The notes under the pieces were generated by a model. It did not search any database. It worked only from the letters and a program-made list of their open reading frames with translations, and was not told where the DNA came from. The translations under genes and the position numbers were made by a program. Positions 7,317 to 9,721 of a DNA stretch of 9,721 nt are shown piece by piece (position 1 is the stretch's first letter; each line of letters starts with the position of its first letter). The stretch lies in NCBI GenBank assembly GCA_910586345.1, contig CAJUHC010000040.1, positions 1-9,721 of the forward strand, given 5' to 3'. The DNA is from an uncultured Christensenella sp. Its GTDB lineage: Bacteria > Bacillota > Clostridia > Christensenellales > Borkfalkiaceae.

Positions 7317-7565
7317 TCACACCTTAGACATTAAAGTTTTTGCATAGACGCCGTCGAGCATACCGAGTTTGCCTGTAAGAGTATTGATAATTTCCGCGGG
7401 CGCGTCTATAACGACGCTGAGCACGGAAACTCCTCTTTCCCTGTATGGAATTCCCATTCTACCGACTATATATTCGCCGTAGACGGACAGCAACGAATTA
7501 ATTTCGGGGCTGTGTTCCCTGTTTTCCGCGATAACGCTTATTACCGCAAGTCTTTTTTCAGACAT
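7317..7565 (-). CDS. TM1266-family (iron-only hydrogenase system putative regulator) ACT-like protein
   Basis: An 82-residue soluble protein. The block EYIVGRMGIPYRERGVSVLSVVIDA (31-55), followed by TGKLGMLDGVYAKTLMSK, is highly characteristic of the TM1266 family. That family has a ferredoxin-like ACT/NikR-C-like fold and is annotated as a putative regulator because its genes accompany [FeFe]-hydrogenase maturation genes. No DNA-binding domain is visible, so any regulatory role would be through ligand or protein binding. Here it is the first gene of an ABC importer operon rather than beside hydE/F/G, ending 1 nt before the substrate-binding protein gene. Its AGGAGG ribosome binding site (7574-7579) lies inside a terminator-like hairpin, so its expression is probably controlled by the leader RNA. 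Confidence 0.88.
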   Translation of the reverse strand: MSEKRLAVISVIAENREHSPEINSLLSVYGEYIVGRMGIPYRERGVSVLSVVIDAPAEIINTLTGKLGMLDGVYAKTLMSKV

Positions 7566-7670
7566 AAAAAAACCCTCCTATAAATCGAGGGTACGGCAAA
7601 AAAAGCATAACTTTATCGATGCTTTATCTATTAAGCCCTTTGCCCTCAGGTAAATCCTTTGAATTCAGGT
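7566..7670 (-). promoter_or_regulatory. Structured 5' leader, candidate riboswitch/attenuator of unknown class
   Basis: About 105 nt separate the predicted transcription start (near 7670) from the TM1266-type ATG. The RNA can form an internal 7-bp hairpin (arms 7602-7608 and 7619-7625). It is enclosed by GGCAAA (7639-7644) pairing with UUUGCC (7595-7600), or alternatively GAGGG (7643-7647) pairing with CCCUC (7587-7591). The second choice takes away the 5' arm of the downstream terminator/SD hairpin at 7572-7592. A GAUAAAG heptamer occurs twice (7611-7617, 7622-7628). The layout fits an anti-terminator/terminator switch. I compared it by eye with TPP, purine, SAM, FMN, c-di-GMP, preQ1, glycine and T-box consensus elements and found no match. 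Ligand and class are unknown. Confidence 0.6.
7572..7592 (-). terminator. Terminator-like hairpin that also sequesters the ribosome binding site
   Basis: On the minus strand, ACCCTC and GAGGGT form a perfect 6-bp stem around a 9-nt loop. A run of seven T (7566-7572, its first base within the stem) leads directly into the ATG of the TM1266-type gene. The AGGAGG ribosome binding site (7574-7579) is mostly in the 3' arm. Formation would both favour termination just before the start codon and hide the ribosome binding site. The GAGGG copy at 7643-7647 can compete for the 5' arm. Confidence 0.65.
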
Positions 7671-7672
7671 AA
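7635..7672 (-). repeat. Two tandem 19-nt direct repeats at the start of the ABC-operon leader
   Basis: Minus-strand units TTACCTGAATTCAAAGGAT (7654-7672) and TTACCTGAGGGCAAAGGGC (7635-7653) abut exactly and agree at 14 of 19 positions (TTACCTGA-nnn-CAAAGG). The first unit begins essentially at the predicted transcription start. The second contains the GAGGG and GGCAAA segments used in the alternative leader pairings. They could be duplicated operator half-sites or RNA elements. Confidence 0.7.
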
Positions 7673-7676
7673 TTTG

Positions 7677-7705
7677 ATTTTAACACGCAATTTGAATTTT
7701 TTCAA
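7677..7705 (-). promoter_or_regulatory. Sigma-A promoter of the TM1266-ABC operon
   Basis: The minus strand has -35 TTGAAA (7700-7705), a 17-bp spacer, and -10 TAAAAT (7677-7682) preceded by TGT, forming an extended -10 (TGnTAAAAT). The predicted transcription start is near 7670. A short inverted repeat TTGAA-TTTT-TTCAA (7692-7705) overlaps the -35 and could be an operator, which is speculative. Confidence 0.75.
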
Positions 7706-7709
7706 GCGG

Positions 7710-7739
7710 TTGAATAACTTTTTTCCAAATTTATATACT
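7710..7739 (+). promoter_or_regulatory. Promoter of the small lipoprotein gene
   Basis: On the plus strand, TTGAAT (7710-7715), an 18-bp spacer and TATACT (7734-7739). The expected start of transcription, about 7 nt after the -10, falls on or next to the ATG at 7746, suggesting a leaderless mRNA. Its -35 is only 4 bp from the -35 of the divergent ABC-operon promoter. Confidence 0.55.
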
Positions 7740-7745
7740 GTTTAT

Positions 7746-7991
7746 ATGAAAAAGTTTTTTATTTTAACGGCGGTTCTTCTTGTGTTAATCTCAGCTATAT
7801 TCTCGGGCTGTAAACCCGCACGGGAGAAAATAAACCAAGACTCCGATACCGAGATAATACAAAACGAACAAAACGGAAAAATTACAGAAAAGACCCGCCC
7901 GCCGTTCTATATACCGCGTTTAAACCGCGAACCGCGCAGAGGGCACGGACAGCGCCCTGAACCCAGACCTATGCCGCGCTTTATCAGATAA
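7746..7991 (+). CDS. Small predicted lipoprotein with Arg/Pro-rich C-terminus
   Basis: Encodes 81 residues. MKKFFILTAVLLVLISAIFSGC is a lipoprotein signal peptide with Cys22 as the lipidation site (lipobox FSGC; Phe at -3 is atypical). The mature part is an acidic/Asn-Gln-rich linker (about 28-48) followed by a basic tail (51-81) with nine Arg and eight Pro. No recognised domain. The frame is open upstream to a TTG at 7659, but that extension has no ribosome binding site and would bury the signal peptide, so ATG 7746 is preferred. No Shine-Dalgarno precedes it; the promoter position suggests leaderless translation. It is divergent from the ABC importer operon and convergent with the hydratase gene. 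Function unknown; a surface or envelope-anchored role is the most that can be said. Confidence 0.65.
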   Translation: MKKFFILTAVLLVLISAIFSGCKPAREKINQDSDTEIIQNEQNGKITEKTRPPFYIPRLNREPRRGHGQRPEPRPMPRFIR

Positions 7992-7993
7992 AA

Positions 7994-8030
7994 TTACGCC
8001 CTGCGTTTTAATAATAAACGCAGGGCGTAA
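7994..8030. terminator. Bidirectional intrinsic terminator between lipoprotein and hydratase genes
   Basis: A perfect 15-bp stem (7994-8008 with 8016-8030) with a 7-nt loop TAATAAT and a GC-rich core GCCCTGCG/CGCAGGGC. It is flanked by A-rich sequence on the left and ATTTTATTT on the right. It lies 3 nt after the lipoprotein stop on the plus strand and 3 nt after the hydratase stop on the minus strand, serving both convergent genes. Confidence 0.9.
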
Positions 8031-8033
8031 ATT

Positions 8034-9721
8034 TTATTTGTTTTTATTGTAATTTATCAAACAGCCGTCTAAAATTATCTTCTTTTCCTCGGCGGTAAGC
8101 GCGCCTATTTCAAGCGTTATATTTTTTACGGAACTTCCGGAAATATGTTTCGCAGGTAAAACCAGAGCATCTTCCGCTATAAGACTTTTTACGTTCTCGA
8201 TATAAATATAATCGCCCGTTTTGAAATCGAACTTTCTGCATACGAACGGAAGCATACCCCAGTTTATGAGGTTGGAGCGGTATCGTTTGGTCGCGTATTC
8301 CACAGCTATATTGGCTATTCCTCCGAGAACTCTCTGACACGAAGCCGCCTGTTCTCTCGCGGAACCGTCGCCGATTTTTTTCGCAACCACGCAACTCCCG
8401 TAAAGAGTGTCGGGCTTGATTTTTATTCCCGCCTCTTTTAAAACGTTTTCGGGAATATTGCCGTTAATACGGCGGTACTCCTCGTCCGCTTTCACAACTT
8501 TGGCGTTTTTTACGTATTCGGGGTCCTTCCTCGAAAGCGCGAACTCGGCAAGCCTTAAAGGATTCGAACGGTAAGACGAAGTTTCGCCCGACGGGATAAG
8601 CTCGTCCGTAGTGGTCACCTCGTCCTCTATTACCGATACGGCTTTTATAAGCACGTTTTCGGTAAGCGCGATTTGCTCGGGCCAATCCGCAATGTTCGGA
8701 CCGTAAACAACCTCCGCTTTTTTATCGGGCTTGCCCACACCCGAATAAACGCGGTTTTCGTATATCGATTTATCGAAGTAATATTTTTTGATTTTTCTTA
8801 CGTACTCGGCTTCCGTTGCGGGAGTAAGAACCCCTCCGTTCGCCGCCGTCGCGGCAATCGAGCGCGCGTCCATAAGCGCGACCGCAGAAAGCTGTCCTTC
8901 GCTCGGTTTCGAACCTTCGCGGTTTTCGAAATTCCTCGTAGTGTGCCGTATAGAAAGTCCGTTGTTATGCGGAGTATCTCCCGCGCCGAAACAGGGACCG
9001 CAGAAAGCGGTTTTCAACACTGCGCCCGAGCTCATAAGCGAAGACGCGTAACCGTTGTCTGCAAGGCATTTGAATACAGGCTGGCTCTGAGGATAAACGC
9101 TCAGTTCGAATTCGCCGCCGCAGCTTTTCCCGCGGAGTATCTCGGCTGCTTCCGCGATATTTTCGTAATTGCCTCCGGCACAGCCCGCAATAATTCCCTG
9201 GTTAACGTAAACTTTGCCGTTTTTGATTTTATCGCGCAGACGGAAACCGCCTTTCGGCAAAAGAGCGTTGCCCCGACTTTCAACCTCGCCTAAAATATCG
9301 TTTGCGTTCCTAATAAACTCTTTTACAGTAAAAGCGTTCGACGGGTGGAACGGCAATGCAATCATAGGTTCGACAGTCGATAAATCTATAACTACAGCGC
9401 CGTCGTAATACGCAGGTTCGCAAGGGTGCATAGGTTTAAAATCGCACTCTCTGCCGTGAACTCTGAAAAATTCTTCGGTAACTTCGTCCGTTTCCCAAAT
9501 GCTTGAAAGGCAAGCAGTTTCGGTCGTCATAACGTCTATTCCGCAACGGAAATCCATTGAAAGATTTTTTATTCCCGGCCCGATAAATTCAAGTATTTTG
9601 TTTTTGAGGAAACCTTTTTTAAAAGTCGCGCCGACGAGCGCAATCGCAACGTCGTGCGGTCCTACTCCTTTTTTGGGTTTGCCTTTTAAATATATTGCTA
9701 CGGTTTCAGGACGCTTTATAT
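8034..9721 (-). CDS. Aconitase-family hydratase (YbhJ-like), 5' end beyond the window
   Basis: The reading frame is open to the right edge: 54 codons (starting IKRPETVAIYLKGKPKKGVG) precede the internal Met codon at 9557. The visible 561 residues therefore lack the true N-terminus; family members are around 750 residues. GPHDVAIALVGA, MDFRCGIDVMTTETACLSSIW, the AGCAGGN cysteine (codon at 9180-9182) and the FCGPCFGAGDTPHNN pair (codons 9000-9002 and 8991-8993) correspond to the three [4Fe-4S] ligands of aconitases. The C-terminal swivel domain carries GDGSAREQAASCQRVLG, equivalent to the aconitase GSGSSRD loop, and YRSNLINWGMLPF. It probably performs a reversible dehydration/rehydration of a tricarboxylate-like acid; the substrate is not clear because the GSCTNS motif is altered to AGCAGGN. 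Single gene, ending at the bidirectional terminator. Confidence 0.9.
   Translation of the reverse strand, partial: IKRPETVAIYLKGKPKKGVGPHDVAIALVGATFKKGFLKNKILEFIGPGIKNLSMDFRCGIDVMTTETACLSSIWETDEVTEEFFRVHGRECDFKPMHPCEPAYYDGAVVIDLSTVEPMIALPFHPSNAFTVKEFIRNANDILGEVESRGNALLPKGGFRLRDKIKNGKVYVNQGIIAGCAGGNYENIAEAAEILRGKSCGGEFELSVYPQSQPVFKCLADNGYASSLMSSGAVLKTAFCGPCFGAGDTPHNNGLSIRHTTRNFENREGSKPSEGQLSAVALMDARSIAATAANGGVLTPATEAEYVRKIKKYYFDKSIYENRVYSGVGKPDKKAEVVYGPNIADWPEQIALTENVLIKAVSVIEDEVTTTDELIPSGETSSYRSNPLRLAEFALSRKDPEYVKNAKVVKADEEYRRINGNIPENVLKEAGIKIKPDTLYGSCVVAKKIGDGSAREQAASCQRVLGGIANIAVEYATKRYRSNLINWGMLPFVCRKFDFKTGDYIYIENVKSLIAEDALVLPAKHISGSSVKNITLEIGALTAEEKKIILDGCLINYNKNK

Noticed and set aside
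7566..7670. TPP riboswitch or T-box in the ABC-operon leader
   Set aside because: The CTGAGA and GATCTGG-type TPP core and the T-box GGGTGGNACCGCG element are absent; isolated ACCTGA matches are not enough.
7659..7745. TTG start extending the small lipoprotein by 29 residues
   Set aside because: No ribosome binding site, would overlap both promoters and place a signal peptide internally; ATG 7746 fits the lipoprotein signal and promoter.
8673..9293. Long plus-strand open frame (206 codons) opposite the hydratase
   Set aside because: Antisense to a well-supported aconitase-family gene, low-complexity Arg/Ala/Phe composition and no family resemblance.
9555..9557. ATG as the start of the hydratase
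   Set aside because: The frame continues upstream without a stop to the window edge, and the upstream residues (GVGPHDVAIALVGA, LEFIGPGIKNLS) match aconitase-family sequence, so this Met is internal.

Overview
The window looks like a chromosomal segment of an anaerobic Bacillota/Clostridia-type bacterium. The evidence is strong AGGAG-type ribosome binding sites, a Bacillus-type PurF with a propeptide and four [4Fe-4S] cysteines, purine genes packed head to tail, and a TM1266-family protein typical of anaerobes with [FeFe]-hydrogenase. A Christensenellales-like lineage is a guess only. I see no rRNA, tRNA, CRISPR array, transposon or phage gene.

Region 1 (1-4335, minus strand) is a de novo purine operon transcribed purE, purC, purF-like, purF, purM, with purM cut by the left edge. 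It has two adjacent PurF-family genes. One is a complete glutamine amidophosphoribosyltransferase. The other keeps the phosphoribosyltransferase and Fe-S parts but has lost the glutaminase active site. No purK lies between purE and purC; instead there is a terminator-like hairpin.

Region 2 (4386-4863) holds a small plus-strand membrane protein (DUF1294-like) divergent from purE. An AT-rich spacer of about 140 bp follows, with no gene seen, then a perfect bidirectional terminator.

Region 3 (4862-7705, minus strand) is a four-gene operon: a TM1266-type small regulator, a lipoprotein substrate-binding protein, a permease and an ATPase of the nitrate/taurine/HMP-type ABC importers. The genes touch or overlap. 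A leader of about 105 nt precedes them. It contains a tandem 19-nt repeat, an internal hairpin, and a terminator-like hairpin that also buries the Shine-Dalgarno of the first gene, with an upstream competitor sequence. It looks like a riboswitch or attenuator that I cannot assign to a known class, and it is the best candidate here for something undescribed.

Region 4 (7710-8030, plus strand) is a short lipoprotein gene with an Arg/Pro-rich tail. Its promoter sits back to back with that of the ABC operon, and its mRNA may be leaderless.

Region 5 (8034-9721, minus strand) is an aconitase-family hydratase. It is convergent with the lipoprotein, shares a bidirectional terminator with it, and runs off the right edge.
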